Positions 1-7,992 of a stretch of 64,000 nt of DNA are shown piece by piece. This DNA is from Ruegeria_B marisflavi (GTDB lineage Bacteria; Pseudomonadota; Alphaproteobacteria; Rhodobacterales; Rhodobacteraceae). The notes under the pieces were generated by a model, which made no database searches, was not told the origin of the DNA, and saw only the letters and a list, made by a program, of their open reading frames with translations. The stretch lies in NCBI RefSeq assembly GCF_025673445.1, contig NZ_JAOVQN010000004.1:189986-253985 (forward strand), in the 5' to 3' direction. The position numbers were made by a program, and so were the translations under genes. The stretch's first letter is position 1; every line of letters begins with the position of its first letter.

Positions 1-188
1 GCCAGGTTTCCTATTACCGCGCCGAAATCGAGTTGAACGAGGGCGAAATCGACAAACTGCCCGAAGGAGCGGTTCTCATTCCAGGGATGCCGGTCGAGGC
101 GTTCATCCGCACGGCGGATCAGTCTCCGATCTATTATCTGGTCAAACCGTTGGCCGATTATTTCACCAAAGCGTTCCGCGAAACCTGA
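1..188 (+). CDS. C-terminal end of an HlyD-family periplasmic adaptor (type I secretion)
   Basis: Only the last 61 codons are present; the reading frame enters at base 3 and stops with TGA at 186-188. The residues resemble the C-terminus of membrane-fusion proteins of the HlyD/PrtE family: a beta-rich YRAEIEL stretch, a PEGAVLIPGMPVEAFIRT segment (the conserved 'L.pGMpve' of these adaptors), then a hydrophobic tail ending in KPLADYFTKAFRET. Such proteins link an inner-membrane ABC exporter to an outer-membrane channel. A secreted RTX-like protein lies at 19.9-20.9 kb, but there is no evidence the two are partners. The assignment rests on a short fragment. Confidence 0.75.
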   Translation, partial: QVSYYRAEIELNEGEIDKLPEGAVLIPGMPVEAFIRTADQSPIYYLVKPLADYFTKAFRET

Positions 189-262
189 TCTTTGGCCCTT
201 TTCCGCGCGAACGTTCCCGGTTAGCGTCCGCGCGACCGAAAGCCAATAGGAGGATTCCGACC

Positions 263-721
263 ATGGGTATCGAGGATAAACTGGCCAGTCTGGGCGTGAC
301 CCTGCCAAATGCTCCCGCTCCGGCGGCAAACTATGTGCCCTTCGTCAAGGTGGGCAACATCGTCTATATCTCGGGTCAGATCTCGAACGACGAGAACGGT
401 CTGATCATTGGCAAGCTGGGCGAGAACATGGATGTGGCCGCCGGCGCCGCCGCAGCGCGCCGTTGCGCGATCAACCTCTTGGCTCAGGTCAAGGCCGCGT
501 GTGGCGGCGATCTGGATCAACTCGTCCGCGTCATCAAGCTGACCGGCTTTGTGAACTCCACCGCCGATTTCACCAACCAGCCGCAGGTGATCAACGGCGC
601 CTCTGATTTTCTGGTCGAGGCGCTGGGCGAGGCCGGGCGGCACTCGCGTTCGGCGGTCAGCGCCGCAGCACTGCCCCTGGGTGTCGCGGTCGAGATCGAA
701 GGTATCTTCGAGGTAAAATGA
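263..721 (+). CDS. RidA/YjgF/Rid family protein
   Basis: A 152-residue protein of the Rid family, which includes enamine/imine deaminases that detoxify reactive 2-aminoacrylate and related intermediates. The fold signature is visible as GNIVYISGQISNDENG near residues 31-46 and the conserved C-terminal run SRSAVSAAALPLGVAVEIEG, whose arginine is the carboxylate-binding position in active Rid proteins. It is longer than the ~128-residue RidA subgroup and fits the ~150-residue Rid subgroup, so the substrate is uncertain. An AGGAGG lies about 11 bases before the ATG. The last codons overlap the start of the GDPD gene (ATGA at 718-721), which suggests translational coupling. Confidence 0.88.
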   Translation: MGIEDKLASLGVTLPNAPAPAANYVPFVKVGNIVYISGQISNDENGLIIGKLGENMDVAAGAAAARRCAINLLAQVKAACGGDLDQLVRVIKLTGFVNSTADFTNQPQVINGASDFLVEALGEAGRHSRSAVSAAALPLGVAVEIEGIFEVK

Positions 722-1476
722 CGCCAGCTCTGCCTGTCGCCCTGCTTGGCGCGCCGATTGCACATCGCGGCTTTCATGACACTCTTCAGGGCCGGCCCGA
801 AAACAGCCGCGCGGCCATCCGCGCGGCCATCGATGCCGGTTACGCCATTGAGATCGACCTGCAACTGACTGCCGACGGTCAGGCGATGGTGTTTCACGAT
901 TATGACATGCGCAGGCTTACGGGGCGACCCGGTGCCATTCGCCAGATCTCGAGTGCTGATGCCAACAGCATCGCTTTGCTGCATGGGGATGGCGAGGGTA
1001 TCCCAACCCTGACCGAAATTCTCGATCTTGTGGCTGGCCGCGCGCCGCTGCTGATCGAGTTGAAGGATCAGGATGGCGGGATGGGTCCCGAGATTGGTAT
1101 GCTGGAAGAAGCTGCCACCCAAGCCCTGGTCGGGTATCGGGGGCCGGTCGCTGTGATGTCCTTCAACCCATATAGCGTGGCCGCCATGGCACGGCTTGCA
1201 CCCGATCTGCCGCGCGGATTGGTGACCAGCGCCTATCTCCCGCGCGAATGGCCGCTACCCGTCGCGACTTGCGAGCGTTTGCGCGACATCCCCGACTTCG
1301 AGAGTAGCGCCAGCGCATTCATCAGCCATGAGGTCGAAGATCTCACTCGTCCGCGTGTCGCCGAACTCAAGGCGCGAGGGGTACCAGTGCTGTGCTGGAC
1401 CGTTCGCTCGGCGATACAGGCCTCCGAGGCGCGGAGCATCGCCGACAATATCACCTTCGAAGGGTACGCGGCTTGA
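718..1476 (+). CDS. glycerophosphodiester phosphodiesterase (GDPD) family protein
   Basis: A 252-residue GDPD-domain protein with a TIM-barrel fold, which typically hydrolyses glycerophosphodiesters to glycerol 3-phosphate and an alcohol. Visible catalytic elements are AHRG (His16, Arg17), PENS (Glu28), EIDLQ (Glu45, Asp47) and VFHDYDMRRLTG (His60), which give the usual metal-binding Glu/Asp set and the two-His pair. No signal peptide is seen, so it is probably cytoplasmic. It starts inside the stop of the Rid gene and is probably cotranscribed with it and with the downstream FemAB-like gene, 44 bases away. Confidence 0.9.
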   Translation: MTPALPVALLGAPIAHRGFHDTLQGRPENSRAAIRAAIDAGYAIEIDLQLTADGQAMVFHDYDMRRLTGRPGAIRQISSADANSIALLHGDGEGIPTLTEILDLVAGRAPLLIELKDQDGGMGPEIGMLEEAATQALVGYRGPVAVMSFNPYSVAAMARLAPDLPRGLVTSAYLPREWPLPVATCERLRDIPDFESSASAFISHEVEDLTRPRVAELKARGVPVLCWTVRSAIQASEARSIADNITFEGYAA

Positions 1477-1520
1477 TCTTGCCCCCTCTGATCACAGATT
1501 GAGGTGGAAAGGGGCGGCGA

Positions 1521-2708
1521 ATGGATCAGGCGCAGATCGAAGTTCGGGTAATGCAATCGCTGGAGGATATTCCGGCAACCGAGTGGGATTCCTGCGCCTG
1601 TCCCGAAACGCAGGATGGCGGTCGCCCGCTCGACCCTTTTACTACCTATCGGTTTCTCCGGGCGCTGGAAGAGAGCGGTTCGGTCGGGCGAGGCACCGGT
1701 TGGCAGCCGCAATATCTGACCGCTTATCTTGATGGCATGATGATCGGCGCGGCACCGATGTACATCAAATCCCACAGCCAGGGTGAATACATCTTCGACC
1801 ACAGCTGGGCCCACGCCTATGAGCGGGCCGGCGGCCACTATTACCCCAAGCTTCAGGTCGCCGTGCCTTTTACCCCCGCCTCGGGGCGCAGGCTTCTGGT
1901 CCGGCCGGGCTATGAGGAGATCGGCCAGTCGGCTCTGGTTCAGGGTGCGGTTCAACTGGCGGCAAACAACAACGTCTCCAGCCTGCACATCACCTTCTGT
2001 ACGGGGGCCGAGGCAGTGGCCGGCCGCCAGATGGGCCTGATGCACCGTGTGACCCAGCAGTTCCATTGGCTGAATGATGGCTATGTCGATTTCAACGGGT
2101 TTCTTGCCGCCCTGTCGTCGCGCAAGCGCAAGACGATCCGAAAGGAACGCGCGCAGGCCCAGGCGTTTGGTGGCCATATCCACGCCCTGACCGGCAACGA
2201 CCTGCAACCCGAACACTGGGATGCATTCTGGCGCTTTTACCAGGACACTGGTTCGCGCAAATGGGGGTCTCCCTATCTGACGCGCTCCTTCTTCGACCTT
2301 GTGCACGACACGATGGCCGATGACGTTGTTCTGGTCCTGGCCGAGCGGGATGGGCATGCCATCGCGGGGGCGCTGAACTTCATCGGGCGCGAAACGCTTT
2401 TCGGCCGATACTGGGGGTGTACCGAACATCACCCCTGCCTGCATTTCGAACTGTGCTACTATCAGGCCATCGACTGGGCCATCACCCATGGCCTGATCCG
2501 AGTCGAGGCCGGGGCGCAAGGCGAACACAAGCTGGCGCGCGGGTACCTTCCGACCCGAACCCACAGCTTGCACTGGGTCAGCGACCCGGGTTTCGCGGAT
2601 GCGGTCGCCCGCTATCTCGAGGCCGAGGGTGCCGCGGTCGATGAAGAAATTGAAATCCTGACGGACTATGGCCCGTTCAGAAAGATGCAAGTGGAGGAGC
2701 AGCAATGA
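1521..2708 (+). CDS. FemAB-like GNAT-fold acyltransferase (COG3146 / DUF482)
   Basis: A 395-residue protein of the COG3146 family, annotated elsewhere as 'peptidogalycan biosynthesis protein' and structurally related to FemAB/GNAT acyltransferases. Typical family stretches are FDHSWAHAYERAG and PKLQVAVPFTPASGRRLL in the N-terminal half, KRKTIRKERAQA around residue 205, and FELCYYQAIDWAI followed by EAGAQGEHKLARGYLPT near residues 310-355. The true substrate of this family is not established. It ends four bases into the pterin dehydratase gene. Confidence 0.85.
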   Translation: MDQAQIEVRVMQSLEDIPATEWDSCACPETQDGGRPLDPFTTYRFLRALEESGSVGRGTGWQPQYLTAYLDGMMIGAAPMYIKSHSQGEYIFDHSWAHAYERAGGHYYPKLQVAVPFTPASGRRLLVRPGYEEIGQSALVQGAVQLAANNNVSSLHITFCTGAEAVAGRQMGLMHRVTQQFHWLNDGYVDFNGFLAALSSRKRKTIRKERAQAQAFGGHIHALTGNDLQPEHWDAFWRFYQDTGSRKWGSPYLTRSFFDLVHDTMADDVVLVLAERDGHAIAGALNFIGRETLFGRYWGCTEHHPCLHFELCYYQAIDWAITHGLIRVEAGAQGEHKLARGYLPTRTHSLHWVSDPGFADAVARYLEAEGAAVDEEIEILTDYGPFRKMQVEEQQ

Positions 2709-2998
2709 GCGAACGATTGTCCGAGGAAACCCGCGGGCCGCTGCTGGACCCGCTGCTGGCCAATGGCTGGACCATGGTCCAGGGCCGGGACGCGATCACC
2801 AAGACCTATTCCTTTGACACGTTTGTCGAGGCGATCGGCTGGATGATGCGGGTTGCGATCTGGGCCGAGAAATGGAACCACCATCCCGAGTGGTCGAATG
2901 TCTATGGCAAGGTCGTTGTCGTGCTGACCACCCATGACGTGGGCGGCCTCAGTTCGCTTGACGCGAAACTGGCCCGCAAGATGGACAGCCTCTGTTAG
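2705..2998 (+). CDS. 4a-hydroxytetrahydrobiopterin dehydratase (PCD/PhhB family)
   Basis: A 97-residue protein with the family hallmark WNHHPEW (residues about 58-64), whose histidines and tryptophan form the active site that dehydrates 4a-carbinolamine pterin after aromatic amino acid hydroxylation. Length and the start MSERLSEETRGPLLDPLL are standard for bacterial PhhB. No phenylalanine hydroxylase gene is nearby; the start overlaps the preceding stop (ATGA). The last codon overlaps the convergent MerR gene by 4 bases. Confidence 0.93.
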   Translation: MSERLSEETRGPLLDPLLANGWTMVQGRDAITKTYSFDTFVEAIGWMMRVAIWAEKWNHHPEWSNVYGKVVVVLTTHDVGGLSSLDAKLARKMDSLC

Positions 2999-3417
2999 CG
3001 CGACGCGCGCTTCCCGCCCCGTGCGGATGTCCGCTCGGCCTGACGCATCAGCTTTTGAAAACTGGGGCAATCCAGATGTGATGGCGCCGGGCAATCGGCA
3101 ACATGCCGCAAGGTATCCTGAAGCAATTGCAGGCGCCGGATCTGGCGGCCCAGATCGTCGGCACGCGCGTGCAGCTCTTCCCGGGGCAGATCGGGGCGTC
3201 CGTCGGCACCAAGCATCTGTGCGATCTCGGGCAGGCTGAACCCGGCCGCCTTGCCCATCGAGATAAGGGTCAGCCGCAACAGGGTCTGCGGCCCGTATTG
3301 CCGCCGCAACCCCTTGCGCCCGATAGGTGCGATCAGCCCCTGTTCCTCGTAATAGCGCAGCGTCGAGGGCGGCACGCCCGACTGCGCGGCAACCTTGCCG
3401 ATATCGAGAACTTTCAC
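2995..3417 (-). CDS. MerR-family transcriptional regulator
   Basis: A 140-residue regulator with an N-terminal MerR winged helix (VKVLDIGKVAAQSGVPPSTL then RYYEEQGLIAPIGRKG) and a C-terminal dimerisation coil. GTG at 3415-3417 is preferred over the longer ATG at 3486 because the MerR fold begins there and a GAGG sits 6 bases upstream. The C-terminus has Cys109 and Cys117 in DCPAPSHLDCPSF, which could sense a thiol-reactive ligand or metal; the four-cysteine [2Fe-2S] cluster of SoxR is absent. It is divergent from an MFS exporter and overlaps its own probable operator, so it most likely regulates that exporter. Confidence 0.88.
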   Translation of the reverse strand: MKVLDIGKVAAQSGVPPSTLRYYEEQGLIAPIGRKGLRRQYGPQTLLRLTLISMGKAAGFSLPEIAQMLGADGRPDLPREELHARADDLGRQIRRLQLLQDTLRHVADCPAPSHLDCPSFQKLMRQAERTSARGGKRASR

Positions 3418-3419
3418 AC

Positions 3420-3450
3420 TTGACCTCAAGTTGGCTTGAATTCGCAGAGT
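3420..3450 (+). promoter_or_regulatory. MerR-type operator/promoter between the MerR and MFS genes
   Basis: A TTGACC hexamer (3420-3425) is separated by 19 bases from CAGAGT (3445-3450), the stretched spacing MerR proteins act on. The spacer holds the inverted repeat TCAAG-TTGG-CTTGA (3426-3439), close to the SoxR box CCTCAAGTTAACTTGAGG. On the opposite strand the same bases supply the GAGG used to translate the MerR gene. Confidence 0.6.
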
Positions 3451-3484
3451 GCCCGGAAGATGCGAATGGATCAAGAGGTCGATC

Positions 3485-4705
3485 ATGAAGTCTCACGTCG
3501 AAATCCCCCCTGCCCATGCGGTCTGGCGCGACCGGCGCGCGCAGGCGCTGCTGTTGGCGGCAACGCTGACCATCATGGCGAACGCCACGATCAGCCCGGC
3601 CTTGCCCGGTCTGGCGCGAGAGTTTGCCGCTCATCCACAAGTCGATTTGTTGACCCGCCTTCTGGTGCCTGCGCCCTCGCTTGCCGTGGTGCTGGTCGCG
3701 CCGCTGGTCGGGGTCCTGTCCGACCGCATCGGGCGGCGTGGTCTGCTGGTCTGGGGCATCGCCCTCTTTGTTCTGGCGGGCAGTGCCGGGCTGTTGCTGC
3801 CGGGGTTGGAAAGCATCCTGATCAGCCGCCTGATTCTGGGCGTCGCGGTGGCCGCGATCATGACCACGCAAACCGCACTGATCGGTGACTACTTCAGCGG
3901 TGCGGCACGGGCGGCGCTGACCGGATTGCAGACCTCGGCGCGCAACTTCGGCGGCTTTGTCTTCATTTCGACCGCAGGGCTGTTGGCGTCGCTCTCACCG
4001 CGTTTGCCCTTTGCCATCTATGCCATCCCGGTGCTGATCCTACCCTTTGTCTTGCGCGCCTTGCCGCGTCCGGTCCGCCGGGTTGCCGCGCAGGGCGGTG
4101 AGACCTCGGCGGCAGATGGGCACCGAAACTGGCGGTTGATCCTGACTGGCCTCCTGCTGTTCCAGATGGTCACAAACATGACCTTCTTCATCATGCCGAC
4201 GCAGATCCCCTTCTACCTGGACACACTGGGCCATGACAGCGCGGTAATGACCGGCACGGTGCTGGGCCTGCTGACGCTGGCCGGGGGGCTGGCCGCGCTG
4301 GTCTATGGCCGACTTGCCGCCCGGGTGGGTGTGAGCGGGAGCTGGACGCTGGGATATGGCGCCATGGCGATAGGCATGGCCGCCATCGGGGCCCAGGCGG
4401 GGCTTCGCGCGATGCTGGCCGGGGCGGTGTGCATCGGGATCGGCTTTGCCTGGGTGCTGCCTGCATTTGTGACTGTGATGCTGGCGATTGCCCCGGCGCG
4501 GCGCCGGGGAACCGCCGGTGGCCTGCTGACCACGGCCATTTTTCTGGGTCAGGTCCTGTCACCCTTCCTGAGCCTGCCCATCATCGCCGCCATAGGCTTT
4601 GACGGGCTCTATCTGGGGGCTGGGGCGCTGCTGGCAACGATCAGCGCGCTGGCGCTGATCGTGGGTGCTTTGCAGCGCAGGCGCATTCGCGCCTGCGCGG
4701 TCTGA
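3485..4705 (+). CDS. MFS multidrug-type efflux transporter
   Basis: A 406-residue major facilitator with about 12 hydrophobic segments. The motif-A region GVLSDRIGRRGLLVWG lies near residues 75-90 (loop 2-3), and the first helix carries the ALPGLAREF element common in drug:H+ antiporters of the DHA1/Bcr type. The start at ATG 3485 (MKSHVEIPPAH) has an AGAGG 7 bases upstream; a longer frame from 3449 lacks a good ribosome site. It is divergent from, and probably controlled by, the adjacent MerR gene. The substrate cannot be told from sequence. Confidence 0.88.
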   Translation: MKSHVEIPPAHAVWRDRRAQALLLAATLTIMANATISPALPGLAREFAAHPQVDLLTRLLVPAPSLAVVLVAPLVGVLSDRIGRRGLLVWGIALFVLAGSAGLLLPGLESILISRLILGVAVAAIMTTQTALIGDYFSGAARAALTGLQTSARNFGGFVFISTAGLLASLSPRLPFAIYAIPVLILPFVLRALPRPVRRVAAQGGETSAADGHRNWRLILTGLLLFQMVTNMTFFIMPTQIPFYLDTLGHDSAVMTGTVLGLLTLAGGLAALVYGRLAARVGVSGSWTLGYGAMAIGMAAIGAQAGLRAMLAGAVCIGIGFAWVLPAFVTVMLAIAPARRRGTAGGLLTTAIFLGQVLSPFLSLPIIAAIGFDGLYLGAGALLATISALALIVGALQRRRIRACAV

Positions 4706-4709
4706 TGTG

Positions 4710-5195
4710 TCAGATCTGCTCCAGCAGTTCTTCGCCAACGGTCAGCTTGCAGGCGCCCGCCTCTGTTTCAAGGTTCAGGACCTTGATCACCCCGTCCTCG
4801 GCCATCAGGGCAAAGCGCTGGCAGCGGTCGTAGAGGCCCACCACCGGTGCGCTGAACGCCAGCCCGATGGCTTTGGTGAACTCTGCCATAGGGTCGGCCA
4901 GCATGGTGATTCCGGCCTCTGCGGCGCCACTCTGCTGACCCCAGGCTGTCATCACGAACGGGTCATTCACGGAAACGCAGATCACCTCGTCCACACCCTT
5001 GTCGGCCAAGGCCTGACGCGTACGGATGAAACTGGGCAGATGCGTCATCGAACAGCCACGCGTAAAGGCGCCCGGCAGGCCGAACATCACCACCTTGCGG
5101 CCATTCAGCTTGGCTCCGAGATCGACCGTCTCGGGGCCCTTCTCGCTGAAGATCATGAACGTTGCGTCCGGCAGCCTGTCTCCGACTGAAATCAT
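4710..5195 (-). CDS. peroxiredoxin, Prx5-like
   Basis: A 161-residue thioredoxin-fold peroxidase of the Prx5/redoxin group that reduces H2O2 and alkyl hydroperoxides. The peroxidatic Cys48 lies in PGAFTRGCSM, matching PGAFTPTCS of the family with Arg-Gly in place of Pro-Thr. Further cysteines at 73, 125 (YDRCQRFAL) and 149 (EAGACKL) are candidates for resolving roles; Cys125 sits where many homologues have Ser. It is cytoplasmic, with no signal peptide. It is convergent with the MFS gene, with only 4 bases between the stops. Confidence 0.93.
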   Translation of the reverse strand: MISVGDRLPDATFMIFSEKGPETVDLGAKLNGRKVVMFGLPGAFTRGCSMTHLPSFIRTRQALADKGVDEVICVSVNDPFVMTAWGQQSGAAEAGITMLADPMAEFTKAIGLAFSAPVVGLYDRCQRFALMAEDGVIKVLNLETEAGACKLTVGEELLEQI

Positions 5196-5293
5196 CCTCG
5201 TGAACCTCTCTGTTGGATTTGCGGAACTCGTCTCTCCGGCATATAGCTGTCAGATATGACAAGGCCATGGGAAAAAGCGGGGCGGGCAAAGAG

Positions 5294-6505
5294 ATGAGCC
5301 ATATTGTTGTGATCGGTGCCGGACAGGCGGGGGCGTCTCTGGTCGCGCGGCTGCGCAAAGACGGGTTTGCGGGCGAGATCACCCTGATCGGCGCCGAACC
5401 GGTGCCGCCCTATCAGCGCCCGCCACTCAGCAAGGCCTATCTGCTGGGTGAGATGGAAAAAGAGCGCTTGTTCCTGCGGCCCGAGAGTTTCTATGCCGAG
5501 CAGAACATCACCCTGCGACTGAACGCGCGGGTGAGCGCCATCGACCCGGCGGCCAAGACCGTTTCGCTGGGGGGTGAGGTCATCTCTTACGACCAGCTGG
5601 CATTGACCACCGGGTCCGAGCCGCGGCGCCTGCCCGCCGCCATCGGCGGCGATCTTGCTGGCGTGCATGTGGTGCGCGATCTGGCCGATATCGACGCGAT
5701 GGCGCCTTCGGTGAGCGAAGGGGCCCGCGCCCTGATCGTCGGGGGCGGCTATATCGGGCTTGAGGCTGCCGCCGTCTGCGCCAAACGGGGGGTCCAGGTG
5801 ACGCTGGTCGAAATGGCCGATCGCATCCTGCAACGGGTTGCGGCGCCCGAAACCAGTGCCTATTTCCGCGCGCTGCACATGGGCCACGGGGTCGATATCC
5901 GCGAGGGTGTGGGCCTGACCCGGTTGACCGGAGCGCAAGGCCGTGTGACCGGCGCGGTGCTGACCGATGGCGGCGAACTTCCGGTTGATTTTGTCGTCGT
6001 CGGCGTCGGCATCGCACCGGCTACGGCGCTGGCCGAAGCGGCAGGGCTGGCGCTGGAAAACGGCATCCGCACCGATGCGCAGGGCCGTACATCGGACCCC
6101 GCGATCTGGGCGGCGGGCGATTGCGCCTCGTTTCCCTACAAGGGCGGGCGCATCCGGCTGGAAAGCGTACCCAACGCGATCGACCAGGCTGAGATCGTGG
6201 CACAGAACATGCTGGGCGCGGGCAAGGATTATGTCGCGCAACCTTGGTTCTGGTCCGACCAGTATGACGTCAAGCTGCAAATCGCCGGGCTGAACACCGG
6301 CTATGACCGCGTGGTGACCCGCCTGGGCGAGGGCCAAACCGTATCTTTCTGGTATTACATCGGTGACCAGCTGGTGGCGGTCGACGCCATGAACGACCCG
6401 CGCGCCTATATGGTCGGCAAGCGGCTGATCGACAGCGGCAAGACCGCCGATCCGGCCATTGTGGCCGACCCGTCGGCGGATTTGAAGCCGCTGCTCAAGG
6501 CGTGA
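5294..6505 (+). CDS. NAD(P)H:ferredoxin/rubredoxin reductase-type FAD oxidoreductase
   Basis: A 403-residue pyridine nucleotide-disulfide family flavoprotein of the type that passes electrons from NAD(P)H to ferredoxin in oxygenase systems. The FAD-binding fingerprint IVVIGAGQAGASL is at the N-terminus, a second dinucleotide site is ALIVGGGYIGLEAA near residue 150, and the FAD-ribityl motif WAAGDCASF lies near residue 275. The C-terminal domain has WFWSDQYDVKLQIAG, typical of rubredoxin/putidaredoxin reductases. The start at 5294 gives the normal length and begins just before the FAD fingerprint; an upstream ATG at 5267 is possible. No ferredoxin gene is adjacent. Confidence 0.88.
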   Translation: MSHIVVIGAGQAGASLVARLRKDGFAGEITLIGAEPVPPYQRPPLSKAYLLGEMEKERLFLRPESFYAEQNITLRLNARVSAIDPAAKTVSLGGEVISYDQLALTTGSEPRRLPAAIGGDLAGVHVVRDLADIDAMAPSVSEGARALIVGGGYIGLEAAAVCAKRGVQVTLVEMADRILQRVAAPETSAYFRALHMGHGVDIREGVGLTRLTGAQGRVTGAVLTDGGELPVDFVVVGVGIAPATALAEAAGLALENGIRTDAQGRTSDPAIWAAGDCASFPYKGGRIRLESVPNAIDQAEIVAQNMLGAGKDYVAQPWFWSDQYDVKLQIAGLNTGYDRVVTRLGEGQTVSFWYYIGDQLVAVDAMNDPRAYMVGKRLIDSGKTADPAIVADPSADLKPLLKA

Positions 6506-7062
6506 GGATCATCGCGGGTGATTTCCGGGGCCGGGCGCTGGCCTCGGTCGGCAAGGGCGATGCGGGCGCGCATCTGCGCCCCACCACCGACCGCGTCCGT
6601 GAAAGCCTGTTCAACGTGCTCATCCACCTCGATGTGATCGAGGGCGCGCAGGTACTCGACCTGTTTTCCGGTACCGGCGCACTGGGGCTCGAGGCGCTGT
6701 CGCGCGGTGCATCCCATGTCACATTCGTCGATAACGGGCGGGTGGCGCAGGGGCTGATCACCAAGAATATCAACCTGACCGGCAGTCGCGACAGCACCAC
6801 GCCGATCCGCCGCGATGCCACCCGCCTTGGCCCCAATCCCGGCGCGCCCTGCGGCCTGATCTTTCTCGACCCGCCCTATGGCAAGGGGATGGGCGCGCGT
6901 GCCCTGGTCGCAGCGCTGGCGGGTGGTTGGGTGGCCGATGACGCCCTGATCGTGTGGGAGGAAAGCGCGCCCATGCCCGCGCCCGAGGGGTTCACCCTTC
7001 ATGATGCGCGCAAATATGGTGATACCCACATCTCCCTGATGTGGCGGGATGTTTCAGGGTGA
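6502..7062 (+). CDS. rsmD: 16S rRNA (guanine(966)-N(2))-methyltransferase RsmD
   Basis: A 186-residue SAM-dependent methyltransferase that methylates G966 of 16S rRNA. It begins MRIIAGDFRGRAL and carries LRPTTDRVRESLFNVL, the SAM-binding motif DLFSGTGALGLEALSRGA and the catalytic motif LDPPYG near residue 123, all diagnostic of RsmD. The start is GTG at 6502, overlapping the TGA of the preceding flavoprotein gene by 4 bases (GTGA), so the two are probably translationally coupled. Confidence 0.95.
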   Translation: MRIIAGDFRGRALASVGKGDAGAHLRPTTDRVRESLFNVLIHLDVIEGAQVLDLFSGTGALGLEALSRGASHVTFVDNGRVAQGLITKNINLTGSRDSTTPIRRDATRLGPNPGAPCGLIFLDPPYGKGMGARALVAALAGGWVADDALIVWEESAPMPAPEGFTLHDARKYGDTHISLMWRDVSG

Positions 7063-7150
7063 AACAGGATCGGCATGGTGCCGCTTGCCGCTGGTTTGTC
7101 ACTACACACCGGCTGCGATAGGCCCCGGTAGGGCAATCTGGAGTACCCCC

Positions 7151-7798
7151 ATGCGACATGAACTGGTGATATTCGATTGTGACGGGGTTCTGGTGGACAG
7201 CGAACCAGCGTCGAACCGGATAATGGCGGATAACCTGACGCGGCATGGGCTCCCTCTGACCGCGGAACAGTCGATGGAGCTATTCGTTGGCTGTTCCATG
7301 GCTGGGGTAAAGGATAAGGCGATCAGCCTGGGCGCAGATCTGCCACACGATTGGGTAGAGCAGGTTTATTCCGAGGAATACGCCTGTCTTCGAAAGGGTG
7401 TGCCGCTGGTGGCTGGTATCCGGGAACTGTTGGCTAGGTTGGACGCCGGAGGTATCAGTTGTTGCGTGGCCTCCAACGGTAGCGAAGACAAAATGCACAT
7501 CACCCTGGGCCAGAACGGGCTGTGGGAGAGATTTCATCCCAACGCCATGTTTTCAGCCTACAAACTGGGGGTCTCCAAACCTGATCCGGGCCTGTTTTTG
7601 GCCGCCGCCAGCCAGTTCCAAGTGCTGGCAAGGGATTGTGTAGTGATCGAGGATAGCACCAGCGGTGTGACCGCCGCCATTCGGGCCGGAATGCGCTGCC
7701 TTGGCTATGCCGCCCATGACGATGGTGCGCGGCTGCGCGCGTTGGGGGCCGAGGTGTTTCACCACATGGCCGAGGTTCCGGCGCTTTTGGAGATCTGA
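7151..7798 (+). CDS. HAD-family hydrolase, beta-phosphoglucomutase-like
   Basis: A 215-residue HAD subfamily IA phosphatase. Motif I is VIFDCDGVLVDSEP with nucleophile Asp9 and Asp11, motif II is the VASNGS region, the motif III lysine is in GVSKPDPGLF, and motif IV is VVIEDSTSGVTAA. A helical cap (about residues 15-80) is present, as in phosphosugar phosphatases/mutases. The start is ATG 7151, with GGAG 8 bases upstream; a longer frame from 7049 adds residues without family support. The substrate is unknown. The following 194 bases hold no gene or clear terminator. Confidence 0.88.
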   Translation: MRHELVIFDCDGVLVDSEPASNRIMADNLTRHGLPLTAEQSMELFVGCSMAGVKDKAISLGADLPHDWVEQVYSEEYACLRKGVPLVAGIRELLARLDAGGISCCVASNGSEDKMHITLGQNGLWERFHPNAMFSAYKLGVSKPDPGLFLAAASQFQVLARDCVVIEDSTSGVTAAIRAGMRCLGYAAHDDGARLRALGAEVFHHMAEVPALLEI

Positions 7799-7992
7799 TT
7801 GGGTCGTGCTGGGCTGGATCCATGGACGCAACCCTGTCACAGCGACCTTGGTCAGCTGTCACACTTGCCGAGGTCAAGATTGGTCCCGGGACGGCCGTAA
7901 CAGCGTGCCTCTGTTCATCGGGGATGCGATACAGTGTTGCTGGCACTGTTGCGGGCCAAGACGCAGGAAAAGCCGAACCCGGAAACCCCGGA

